Source of the DNA: an uncultured Bacilli bacterium
GTDB taxonomy: Bacteria > Bacillota_I > Bacilli_A > RF39 > UBA660
Assembly (NCBI GenBank): GCA_934162285.1
Contig: CAKPHY010000008.1
Span: 1 to 51,192, forward strand
DNA: 51,192 nucleotides
Reading direction: 5' to 3'
The first letter of the stretch is position 1; each line of letters opens with the position of its first letter. The notes beneath the pieces are model-generated. The model had not been told where the DNA came from, did not search any database, and worked only from the letters and a program-made list of their open reading frames with translations. Of this stretch, positions 7,790 to 14,003 are shown piece after piece. Both the position numbers and the translations under genes were made by a program.

Positions 7790-7981
7790 ATGGTAGAAAA
7801 CATAAATGAAAATAATAATGATAGTGAAAGCAACTATAATTCTAGCAATCAATCAGATCAAAATAAATGTAAAAAAAATAATTTACTTGTTATTCTGTGT
7901 TATATTCAAGTTGTATTTGCATCACTAATGTGTTTGGGTAGTATAAGGTCTTTTTCATTAATAGGAGGTAAAAATGGCTAA
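7790..7981 (+). CDS. possible small membrane protein, doubtful
   Basis: The 63-codon frame starts MVENINENNNDSE, is N/S-rich and then has a hydrophobic stretch (LLVILCYIQVVFASLMCLG). It lacks a ribosome binding site. It lies in the same frame as the KilA-N gene, separated from it by the TAA at 7718, so it may be a 3' extension of that gene or the remains of something else. It overlaps the start of the next fragment by 8 bases. Function unknown; translation uncertain. Confidence 0.25.
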   Translation: MVENINENNNDSESNYNSSNQSDQNKCKKNNLLVILCYIQVVFASLMCLGSIRSFSLIGGKNG

Positions 7982-8138
7982 AGAATTTAAATCAACAACT
8001 GAATTAATAGGAATATTAAATTCTAAAGGTGTGTCACTAAAAGATGAGAATTTAATTGAAAAATATTCTTATTATTCCATAGTAAACTCCTATAAATGGA
8101 TATTTAAGATAGGAGGGTTGGCACCCAAAATATGGTGA
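7974..8138 (+). pseudogene. Abi-family (Abi_2-like) gene, 5' fragment fused to Nudix copy
   Basis: ATG 7974 has a strong AGGAGG. The first ~45 codons (STTELIGILNSKGVSLKDE ... YSYYSIVNSYKWIF) match the start of Abi_2/AbiD-AbiF-type abortive-infection proteins, which begin with a short helical repeat and a YYxxxNxYK motif. After Phe44 the sequence switches abruptly into the 3' part of a Nudix gene read out of frame and stops at 8136. The remaining several hundred codons of a normal Abi protein are absent. This looks like a recombination scar that destroyed a phage-defence gene. Confidence 0.6.
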
Positions 8139-8423
8139 AACTCCTAAACAAGGTATTATCACAGAGGCAAAAGAAGAATTAGGTATCGATTTAGTAATCA
8201 ACAAATAATTGAATTTGAAAGAGGTTGTGACGGGAAAGATTGCTATATAATGTACTATACAAAAATGAACTTAGATATTAAAAAATTGACAATTCAATTT
8301 GATGAATTGTCAGAAGTAAAATGGTTTAGTATGGAAAAATTACAACAAATGGTCGATAGCGGAGAATTGAATAAAGATCAGATAGAATTTTTTACTAAGT
8401 GTGTCAAATTTTTGGAAAAATAA
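8111..8423 (+). pseudogene. partial, frameshifted duplicate of the Nudix hydrolase gene
   Basis: From the GAAACTCCTAAACAAGG segment (8137) to the stop at 8421 the DNA is nearly identical to the intact Nudix gene at 2998-3288. The similarity extends past the stop into the old terminator region. There are only a few substitutions, a ~14-base loss near 8120 in the stretch before the Nudix-box glutamates, and a one-base deletion near 8193 (GATTTAGTAATC for GATATTAGTAATC) that shifts the frame. The near identity implies a recent duplication or gene conversion, about 5.1 kb from its parent in the same orientation. Confidence 0.85.
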
Positions 8424-8563
8424 AAAGTAATGCACTTTCTAATGTATGGTATGAAAATGACTATATTAAAAGTAAAATAATTTACTTAATTTAATTATTT
8501 ATATATTAATTATAGATAAAATCGGTATTTATTGAATTTTATTTTTGATAAAAAAGTTTTTTT

Positions 8564-8613
8564 AAACAAGTTATAAGCATTTATTAAAAAGTTTGCTTTT
8601 GACTTGTTTTTTT
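8564..8613 (+). terminator. long hairpin terminator
   Basis: AAACAAGT (8564-8571) pairs with ACTTGTTT (8602-8609), and AAGCA/TGCTT pair inside; a T run follows. The stretch 8446-8563 before it contains no recognisable gene. Confidence 0.6.
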
Positions 8614-8622
8614 CTGAAATAA

Positions 8623-9013
8623 TTTATTATTTTAATTAAAAACAAAAAAGCAGGAATTTTAATTGGTATAAACTTAGTTATAGTAACAATATTAAATCAA
8701 GCTTTAAAGTTTATTCTTCAAAGACCAAGACCGACAGAATTTAGAATTGTAAATGAGAGTGAATATAGTTTTCCATCTGGACATTCTATGGTGAGTATGG
8801 CTTTTTATGGATTGTTAATATATTTAATTTATAAAAATGTTAAAAACAAATATTTAAAAGTAATTTTAATAGTTTTGTTATCATTATTAATCATAATGAT
8901 TGGTATAAGTATAATTTATTTAGATGTTCATTATCTTAGCTGGCTTTTTAATAGCTATTTCTTATTTAATAGTGTATATAAGTTTTGTTAAAAGTGAATT
9001 TGACAAAAAATAA
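8623..9013 (+). pseudogene. PAP2-family phosphatase remnant
   Basis: The frame opens without a start codon and reads through LKFILQRPRPTEF and FPSGHSMVSMAFYG, the first two PAP2 signature motifs (KxxxxxRP and PSGH). It then reaches IIYLDVHYLS, part of the third motif, where the expected Arg is Ile. A deletion just after it removes the usual SDVLA residues and shifts the frame. The correct continuation (AGFLIAISYLIVYISFVKS) is visible in another frame up to TAA 9011. The N-terminus (first two membrane helices) is missing as well. The parent enzyme would have been a membrane lipid phosphatase such as an undecaprenyl-pyrophosphate or phosphatidate phosphatase. Confidence 0.8.
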
Positions 9014-9078
9014 ATTAAGGAAATGTAAACTACAATGTAAAAATTTTCAAAAAACAAATAAACATTTAGTTTATTGTA

Positions 9079-9106
9079 TTGAAATAATAATTTAATAATC
9101 TATAAT
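9079..9106 (+). promoter_or_regulatory. promoter of the 9.1-kb RNA
   Basis: TTGAAA (9079-9084), 16-base spacer, TATAAT (9101-9106). Predicted start near 9113. Confidence 0.6.
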
Positions 9107-9112
9107 GAATAT

Positions 9113-9212
9113 CGAAGCTTTGTCTTCTAGTTAATATTATTTTCAAAAAAAATAGCTAGTACAGGATCCTAATATTAACGATACTCTAAAGATTTTTCTT
9201 TAGAGTTTTTTT
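9113..9212 (+). ncRNA. candidate ~100-nt small RNA or leader before the CotF-like genes
   Basis: Bounded by a good sigma-A promoter and a strong terminator, with no open frame or ribosome binding site in between. It contains a perfect 10-bp inverted repeat GTTAATATTA (9130-9139) / TAATATTAAC (9170-9179) enclosing ~30 nt that includes AGCTAGTACAGGATCC, and a small GAAG/CTTC hairpin before it. The next gene starts 45 bases after the terminator, so it could be a regulatory leader or an independent small RNA. I could not match it to a known family. The rest of 9014-9257 holds nothing else recognisable. Confidence 0.45.
9183..9212 (+). terminator. terminator of the 9.1-kb RNA
   Basis: ACTCTAAAGA (9183-9192), TTTT loop, TCTTTAGAGT (9197-9206), T7 run: a perfect 10-bp stem. 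Confidence 0.85.
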
Positions 9213-9257
9213 GTATAAAAAATTATATTTTTTCCAAAATATTATTGGAGGGATAAA

Positions 9258-9479
9258 ATGAATTATGATAAAGTTCCAAATATGATAAGTGGAAAAGATT
9301 TGGATTATTTAACTGACATTTTTAATTGGAATTATGGAGCATATAAATGTGCTTTTAATGCCAGTAATGAAATTTTAGATGAAATATTAAAAAAACACCT
9401 TAATAAATCATCTAAGGTATTCTATAATGCTATGAGGGAAGTTTTAGAAGTATTAGAAAGTGGTGAATCTGATGAGTAA
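9258..9479 (+). CDS. CotF-like small protein, first of a pair
   Basis: ATG 9258 is preceded by GGAGGG. The 73-residue, all-helical, acidic-tailed product contains ISGKDLDYLTDIFNWNYGAYK, resembling the first helix of CotF-type (Coat_F) ferritin-like two-helix proteins, in which a short subunit accompanies a longer one. Its last codons overlap the next gene's start (ATGAGTAA), a sign of translational coupling. In spore formers these proteins are coat components. In this lineage the pair may have another envelope or storage role. No metal-binding motif is complete. Confidence 0.6.
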   Translation: MNYDKVPNMISGKDLDYLTDIFNWNYGAYKCAFNASNEILDEILKKHLNKSSKVFYNAMREVLEVLESGESDE

Positions 9480-9786
9480 TATATCTAATCCTAAAGTAGA
9501 ATGTAGTAAAGGAAAAAGTTTTAATGATAAAGATTATATGAATTCTTTATTATCAGATTTAAAATCTATGACTAAAAATTATGCTGTAGCTTTAACTGAA
9601 GCTTCTAATAATCATTTAGTTGAAATCTATAAAAAGTTATTTATTGAGGCTTTAGCACTTCAAAGAGAAACATATGAATTAATGTTTAGAAATGGTTGGT
9701 ATGTACTTGAAAGTGCTCCTAAAACTAAAATAAGTACTAAATTTAATACATTAAATCAAGAATTTAACGATTTAGATCAAGAATAA
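9472..9786 (+). CDS. spore coat protein CotF-like (Coat_F family)
   Basis: I chose ATG 9472 over the upstream in-frame GTG at 9460. It overlaps the stop of the preceding gene by 8 bases, typical of coupled translation. The 104-residue product shows the Coat_F pattern: NDKDYMNSLLSDLKSMTKNY, then ALTEASN, ALQRETYELMFRNGWYVLESA. The short GWY-x-LE motif near residue 77 is a family hallmark. It forms a helical bundle with no signal peptide. In Bacillus and Clostridium, relatives sit in the inner spore coat. The 3' end runs 23 bases into the convergent glycosylase gene. Confidence 0.75.
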   Translation: MSNISNPKVECSKGKSFNDKDYMNSLLSDLKSMTKNYAVALTEASNNHLVEIYKKLFIEALALQRETYELMFRNGWYVLESAPKTKISTKFNTLNQEFNDLDQE

Positions 9787-10249
9787 TTTGATATTCTTTA
9801 ATTAAATCATTTAAATTAAAGGAAGCATTAGCACTAGAAGGGCTTGGAAGATAAATAGCTTCCTTTTTAGTTTTATCTTTTAGATAAAGATTATAATAAC
9901 TAAAAGCTTTTTTGCCAGTAGTAAAAATATATTCAATTTTAGTTTCTTTTAAAATTTTATTAATATCATTTACTTTAACATTTTTGATTGAAGAATCTTT
10001 AGAACCATCAATTTCACATTCTTTAATGACATCAAAAATAGCAATATTGTTATCTAAAAGAAATTTTTCTTTTTCTTCATTAGTATTTAATTTTACTTGA
10101 TATAAAGACTCTAGAATTGACCAAAAACGATTAGTTTTATTCCCATAATAGAATTTACACTCTCTTGACTTTACACTCGGGAATGAACCTAAAATCAATA
10201 TTTTAGAGTCTTTATTATAAATTGGTTTTAATGGATGTTTAAAAATCAT
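9764..10249 (-). CDS. DNA-deoxyinosine glycosylase / uracil-DNA glycosylase family
   Basis: The start is placed at ATG 10249 (MIFKHPLKPIYN), preceded by GGTGAT; longer in-frame upstream starts lack a ribosome binding site. The 161-residue protein carries ILGSFPSVKSRE (about residues 17-28), the active-site loop of family-6 UDG/hypoxanthine glycosylases, and then FYYGNKTNRFW, which binds the flipped base. The later LPSPSSANA motif (about 137-145) corresponds to the DNA-intercalating loop. It removes deaminated bases (hypoxanthine or uracil) in base-excision repair. The C-terminus overlaps the convergent CotF-like gene. Confidence 0.85.
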   Translation of the reverse strand: MIFKHPLKPIYNKDSKILILGSFPSVKSRECKFYYGNKTNRFWSILESLYQVKLNTNEEKEKFLLDNNIAIFDVIKECEIDGSKDSSIKNVKVNDINKILKETKIEYIFTTGKKAFSYYNLYLKDKTKKEAIYLPSPSSANASFNLNDLIKEYQIILDLNR

Positions 10250-10336
10250 GCAAATCACCAAAAATATTTTAACATAATATTTTAATTGTATCAAAAATAT
10301 GATAATATATATTTAGAAAGAATAGAGGGTGTTTAT

Positions 10337-10720
10337 ATGAAAAAAGTCATTTTCGGCTTAATTTTAACAATTTCAGCATTATTTTTAACCGGATGTGGTA
10401 GCCAAAGTGCTTGGAATGGAGTATATACTAATGGAACAAATTATTCAATTATGATTTATACTAAAGATTCTAAGGTAGCATCAATAATGGTTAAACAAGA
10501 AGGGGAGAACTTTACTTTCTATCCCGTACAATATGATGGTAGTTTAACTGTTAATGATAACACATTAACTATGGTAAATGGTGAAAAACTTATTGTAACT
10601 AAAAATGAAGATCAAATAACAATCAAGATAGATAGTGAAGATAAAGGTGTATGGGCTGATATTGAAGGTGTTTACACTAAATCAAAAAATATAAAAAGAT
10701 TTAATCAAAATCAATTCTAG
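10337..10720 (+). CDS. small lipoprotein of unknown function
   Basis: ATG 10337 follows GAGGGTG; an in-frame ATG at 10286 would destroy the signal peptide. The 127-residue product begins MKKVIFGLILTISALFLTGC, a classical lipoprotein signal with an LTGC lipobox cleaved before Cys20. The mature part has repeated beta-strand-like segments (GVYTNGTNYSIMIYT ... GVYTKSK) suggesting a small beta-barrel or lipocalin-like fold on the outer face of the membrane. A strong terminator follows. No partner genes are linked, and I do not recognise a family. Confidence 0.7.
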   Translation: MKKVIFGLILTISALFLTGCGSQSAWNGVYTNGTNYSIMIYTKDSKVASIMVKQEGENFTFYPVQYDGSLTVNDNTLTMVNGEKLIVTKNEDQITIKIDSEDKGVWADIEGVYTKSKNIKRFNQNQF

Positions 10721-10768
10721 TACTAAAATAGCTGAACTTTTATTAGTTCAGCTAAAAAGTACTTTTTT
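10721..10768 (+). terminator. terminator after lipoprotein
   Basis: TAGCTGAAC (10729-10737) and GTTCAGCTA (10746-10754) form a 9-bp stem, extended by TACT/AGTA, then T7. Confidence 0.8.
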
Positions 10769-10782
10769 TCTTCAAAAAATAT

Positions 10783-10811
10783 TGACAAATGAATATATTA
10801 TTATGTATAAT
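10783..10811 (+). promoter_or_regulatory. upstream tRNA promoter P1
   Basis: Perfect TTGACA (10783-10788), 17-base spacer, TATAAT (10806-10811). Confidence 0.85.
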
Positions 10812-10821
10812 ACAAACGAAT

Positions 10822-10838
10822 TGTTCAAATCATGAACA
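10822..10838. promoter_or_regulatory. inverted repeat between the two tRNA promoters
   Basis: TGTTCA-AATCA-TGAACA is a perfect 6-bp dyad just downstream of the P1 start site. It is a possible operator, or a hairpin too small to terminate. Confidence 0.3.
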
Positions 10839-10873
10839 TTTACAAAAAAAGTATTAATTTATTAAAAAAGTAC

Positions 10874-10902
10874 TTGCCAAAATCATTTAAATACGATATA
10901 CT
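10874..10902 (+). promoter_or_regulatory. proximal tRNA promoter P2
   Basis: TTGCCA (10874-10879), 17-base spacer, TATACT (10897-10902), 21 bases before tRNA-Ile. P1 and P2 give a tandem-promoter layout, usual for stable-RNA operons. Confidence 0.7.
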
Positions 10903-10923
10903 TTAGTAGTCGCAGATTTAAAT

Positions 10924-11000
<77 letters not shown>

Positions 11001-11012
11001 TTTAATTTTTAC

Positions 11013-11089
11013 GCCTCAATAGCTCAGTCGGTTAGAGCACTTGACTGTTAATCAAGGGGTCGTAGGTTCGAGTCCTACTTGAGGCGCCA
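11013..11089 (+). tRNA. tRNA-Asn (GTT)
   Basis: 77 nt with CCA encoded. Acceptor GCCTCAA/TTGAGGC, anticodon GTT in CTGTTAA, T-arm GGTTCGAGTCC. It lies 12 bases after tRNA-Ile. Confidence 0.97.
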
Positions 11090-11093
11090 TTCT

Positions 11094-11170
11094 GGCCCGT
11101 TGGTGAAGTGGTTGAACACACATGCCTTTCACGCATGCATTCATGGGTTCAAATCCCGTACGGGTCACCA
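11094..11170 (+). tRNA. tRNA-Glu (TTC)
   Basis: 77 nt with CCA encoded. Acceptor GGCCCGT/ACGGGTC (one G-U), anticodon TTC in CTTTCAC, T-arm GGTTCAAATCC. Only 4 bases after tRNA-Asn. Confidence 0.96.
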
Positions 11171-11180
11171 ATTTGAAATT

Positions 11181-11201
11181 AAGAGCACTTGCTCTTTTTT
11201 T
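11181..11201 (+). terminator. terminator of the Ile-Asn-Glu tRNA operon
   Basis: AAGAGC-ACTT-GCTCTT followed by a T run. Confidence 0.8.
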
Positions 11202-11223
11202 GTTATAATTTTTAGCATTTTTA

Positions 11224-11252
11224 TTGACTTTAAACAATAAATAATGTATTAT
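11224..11252 (+). promoter_or_regulatory. promoter of tRNA-Ser (GCT)
   Basis: TTGACT (11224-11229), 17-base spacer, TATTAT (11247-11252), 12 bases before the tRNA. Confidence 0.7.
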
Positions 11253-11264
11253 TGTAATTAGCAC

Positions 11265-11357
11265 GGAGTAGTACTCAAGAGGCTGAAGAGGCGCCCCTGC
11301 TAAGGGTGTAGATCGGGGAAACCTGGTGCGAGGGTTCAAATCCCTCCTGCTCCGCCA
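11265..11357 (+). tRNA. tRNA-Ser (GCT)
   Basis: 93 nt with CCA encoded. Acceptor GGAGTAG/CTGCTCC, anticodon GCT in CTGCTAA, long class-II variable arm around GATCGGGGAAACC, T-arm GGTTCAAATCC. Confidence 0.96.
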
Positions 11358-11367
11358 TTATGAAATT

Positions 11368-11389
11368 AACCGCTTAGCGGTTTTTTTTT
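11368..11389 (+). terminator. terminator after tRNA-Ser
   Basis: AACCGC-TTA-GCGGTT followed by T9. Confidence 0.88.
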
Positions 11390-11401
11390 GAAAAAAAGAA
11401 G

Positions 11402-12256
11402 CTAATTATAAGCTTCTTCTTTAATTAATTCGATATTTTCGTTCATTATTGATAAATAATCATTTTTATTTTTTTCTTCTTCTTCGCTTAAATTAGCAAG
11501 AGGATGAAAATAAACTACTTTAATGTTAGTATTACTTATTAATGAAGCCATTTTTTCATTAATTTCTTCATTCTTTAATAAAAATACATAACTAATTTCT
11601 TTTTTTTCAATTAAATTTTTTACTTCTTCAACAACTTTAGCTTCACTATCATTATTTAAAACTAAAACTTTAAAGTTATATTTTTCTAAAAATTTAAAAG
11701 TATTTGAAGAGACAACTAAAGTATTATTGTCAGCATTAGTTGCAATTAGTCTTAATTTAGCATCTAAGTTAGAAAGGTTAATTCTTAGAGTTTCATAATT
11801 ATTATTAATATCTTCTTCTAAATAATAATTTGATATGTATTCTTTTAAACCATTTTTAATATTTTGGGCAATCATCAATAAATTTGATGGACTTAACCAA
11901 AGATCATTTTGAGAATTTTCGTAATCCATTGTTAAAGTGGCATTAATGATTTTTAAATTTTTATTATTTTTAACCATCGGGATTACATAATCTCTTTCTT
12001 TATTTAAACCATTAAAAATATAAAGATCAGCTTTTTTACTGTAGGATTCAACTTGTTTATCAGTTAAAGTATAATTTTCAATATCAACTTCAGCTGGATA
12101 AATACTAGATATCTCACTATGTTCACCATATAAAGCTTCAACTACATATCTAAAGGGATAAGCTGTTGTATAAATATTAATGTCTTCAAATGAATCTTTT
12201 TTACAACCACATAATAGTAAACAAGCCATAAATAATATTAAAATTTTCTTTTTCAT
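11402..12256 (-). CDS. ZnuA/TroA-like metal ABC transporter substrate-binding lipoprotein, ligand residues lost
   Basis: The 284-residue product has a lipoprotein signal (MKKKILILFMACLLLCGC, Cys18 lipidated). It then follows the cluster A-I (ZnuA/AdcA) layout: INIYTTAYPFRYVVEALYG at the N-lobe, ADLYIFNGLNKERDY, LWLSPSN, a linker helix, VVSSNTFKFLEKY and VVYFHPLANLSEEE in the C-lobe. The family's metal-binding His residues appear replaced: the usual DPHxYEP reads DIENYTL, HxWLDP reads NDLWLSP, and SHxAFxY reads SSNTFKF. It may therefore bind something else or be a degenerate paralogue. It overlaps yidD by 4 bases; no ABC ATPase or permease genes are adjacent. Confidence 0.8.
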   Translation of the reverse strand: MKKKILILFMACLLLCGCKKDSFEDINIYTTAYPFRYVVEALYGEHSEISSIYPAEVDIENYTLTDKQVESYSKKADLYIFNGLNKERDYVIPMVKNNKNLKIINATLTMDYENSQNDLWLSPSNLLMIAQNIKNGLKEYISNYYLEEDINNNYETLRINLSNLDAKLRLIATNADNNTLVVSSNTFKFLEKYNFKVLVLNNDSEAKVVEEVKNLIEKKEISYVFLLKNEEINEKMASLISNTNIKVVYFHPLANLSEEEEKNKNDYLSIMNENIELIKEEAYN

Positions 12257-12474
12257 TTCATTTCTCCTTCCGGTACAGGATCATAACTTAATTTATGAAA
12301 ACAATTACATTTCATAATTCTTTTAATAGTTAAACTTAATCCTTTAAAAAAACCAAATTTTATGAAACATTCCATTGCATATTCGGAACAAGTTGGTGTA
12401 AAATTACAATAGTTGTGAAAGTTACCTGGAATATTTCGATAACAATATATAATTCCAATCATGATATATTTCAT
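12253..12474 (-). CDS. yidD: membrane protein insertion efficiency factor YidD
   Basis: The 73-residue protein has the YidD/DUF37 signature: IYCYRNIPGNFHNYCNFTPT, CSEYAMECFIKFGFFKG, RIMKCNCFHKLSYDPVPEG. Family members average 70-90 residues, sit at the inner face of the membrane through an amphipathic N-terminal helix, and assist YidC/Oxa1-dependent membrane protein insertion. It is the first gene of a two-gene leftward operon; its stop overlaps the ATG of the ZnuA-like gene (ATGA). The intergenic space to rnc (12475-12565) is divergent and AT-rich and must hold promoters for both directions. Confidence 0.92.
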   Translation of the reverse strand: MKYIMIGIIYCYRNIPGNFHNYCNFTPTCSEYAMECFIKFGFFKGLSLTIKRIMKCNCFHKLSYDPVPEGEMK

Positions 12475-12565
12475 AATTTCACCAAAATAATTATAACATA
12501 AAAATAAAAAAAAAATAACTATTATTGAGTTCTATGATATAATATAAAAGAAATCAGGTGATAAA

Positions 12566-13237
12566 ATGGATGTTTTTTCAAAATTTAACATTAGAACTAA
12601 AAATAAAGATCTTTATATTCGAGCATTTACTCATACATCATATGCGAATGAAAATAATACAATTAGTTATGAACGTTTAGAATATTTGGGTGATGCTGTT
12701 TTAGAATTAGTAATGAGTGAATACCTTTACAATAATACAACTTATCCAGAAGGTGAAATGACTAAAATTCGTGCTAATTATGTTTGTGAAGAAGCTTTAT
12801 ATAATTATTCACTTAAACTTGGTCTGAATGAATTTTTATTATTAGGTGTTGGCGAAGAAGAAAGTGGCGGACGTATGCGTAAAGCAATTGTCGCTGATAT
12901 TTTTGAAGCTTTCATTGGAGCGATGTTTTTAGATAAAGGATTAGAAAGTGTTAAAAAGTTTATTTATAAATATGTTCTTCCAATTATTTTAGAAACTAAA
13001 GATCAATTATTTTATTTACATGATTACAAATCAACTTTGCAAGAATATGTTCAAACCGACAAAAAATCACTTGAATATGAAATAACTAATGAAACTGGCC
13101 CAGCGCACTTTAAAACTTTCACGAGTGTAGTAAAAATTGATGGGCGAATTTATGGAAAAGGAATAGCACATAGTAAAAAGGAAGCTGAGCAAGAAGCAGC
13201 TCGTGACGCTTTATCTAAATGTGCAGATAGAAAGTAG
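12566..13237 (+). CDS. rnc: ribonuclease III
   Basis: The 223-residue protein has the RNase III signature ERLEYLGDAVLEL at residues 36-48, the second acidic pair D111/E114 in DIFEAFIGAMFLDKG, and a C-terminal double-stranded RNA-binding domain (about 153-220, ending KKEAEQEAARDALSK). It cleaves structured RNA such as rRNA precursors as a homodimer. AGGTGATAAA precedes ATG 12566, and TATAAT-like sequence lies just upstream. A yebC-family gene follows after 7 bases, so the two are co-transcribed. Confidence 0.97.
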   Translation: MDVFSKFNIRTKNKDLYIRAFTHTSYANENNTISYERLEYLGDAVLELVMSEYLYNNTTYPEGEMTKIRANYVCEEALYNYSLKLGLNEFLLLGVGEEESGGRMRKAIVADIFEAFIGAMFLDKGLESVKKFIYKYVLPIILETKDQLFYLHDYKSTLQEYVQTDKKSLEYEITNETGPAHFKTFTSVVKIDGRIYGKGIAHSKKEAEQEAARDALSKCADRK

Positions 13238-13244
13238 GTAATTT

Positions 13245-13949
13245 ATGGGAAGATTTCCAAATATAGCTGCAAGCAAACAAAAAACGGGAGCAGCTAAAGC
13301 TAAAGTATACTCGATGTATGCACGTGAAATATATCAGGTAGCTAAAAGTGGTGGAACTGAAGTTGATGGTAATTTAGCTTTAAGAAGATTAGTAGAAAAA
13401 GCTCGTAGTGAGCAAGTACCATCAGATATAATTAAAAGAGCTATTGATAAAGTTAATAGTGGTGTTGATGAAAACTATCAAACTGTTCGCTATGAACTAT
13501 TTGGTCCAGCCGGATCAACGTTTATTGTTGAGTGTTTAACTGACAATGTTAATCGATCAGTAAGTAATCTTCGCGCAGCATTAAATAAAACCAATGTTAA
13601 AATGGGTAATCAAGGTAGTGTTCAATTCATGTATGATCATAATGCGGTAGTAGGGGTTCGTGGAGTAACGGAAGAAGAAGTGCTTGAAACTTTAATTGAA
13701 GCTTCTATTGATGTTGATGATATGGAAACTGAAAACGATACAGTTATTGTTTATGCTGATCCAACACTTCTTTATGCTATTAATGATGCTTTATCAAAAA
13801 TGAATGTTGTTGCATCAGAAATTGCTTGGGTTCCAAAAGAAATGGTTAATTTAAGTGGTGAAGATCTTGATATTGTTAGAAAATTGCTTGGATTACTTGA
13901 TGATATTGATGATGTTCAAAATGTTTACCATAATGTTGAAAATATCTAA
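13245..13949 (+). CDS. yebC: YebC/PmpR family translation/transcription factor
   Basis: The 234-residue protein starts MGRFPNIAASKQKTGAAKAKVYS and keeps the three-domain YebC pattern: a helical N-terminus with ARxI and GGxxxxxNxALRxxVEKAR elements, then PSDIIKRAIDK, the YELFGPAGSTFIVECLTDN core and an acidic C-terminus. The substitution of GHSKW by GRFPN places it in the YeeN-type subgroup. Family members have been described as DNA-binding regulators and, more recently, as ribosome-associated factors relieving stalling at proline-rich stretches. A clear terminator follows. Confidence 0.93.
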   Translation: MGRFPNIAASKQKTGAAKAKVYSMYAREIYQVAKSGGTEVDGNLALRRLVEKARSEQVPSDIIKRAIDKVNSGVDENYQTVRYELFGPAGSTFIVECLTDNVNRSVSNLRAALNKTNVKMGNQGSVQFMYDHNAVVGVRGVTEEEVLETLIEASIDVDDMETENDTVIVYADPTLLYAINDALSKMNVVASEIAWVPKEMVNLSGEDLDIVRKLLGLLDDIDDVQNVYHNVENI

Positions 13950-13950
13950 G

Positions 13951-13975
13951 AAAGTTCTTGAAAGAACTTTTTTTT
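13951..13975 (+). terminator. terminator after rnc-yebC
   Basis: AAAGTTCT-TGAA-AGAACTTT followed by T5-8. Confidence 0.88.
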
Positions 13976-14003
13976 ATGATAAACTATAAATGAGGTGGTT
14001 AAG

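Noticed and set aside
11052..11339. 95-codon minus-strand frame ending in RTGFEP/GLEPTTP-like peptides
   Set aside because: It is antisense to tRNA-Asn, tRNA-Glu and tRNA-Ser; such peptides are well-known spurious translations of tRNA T-arms.
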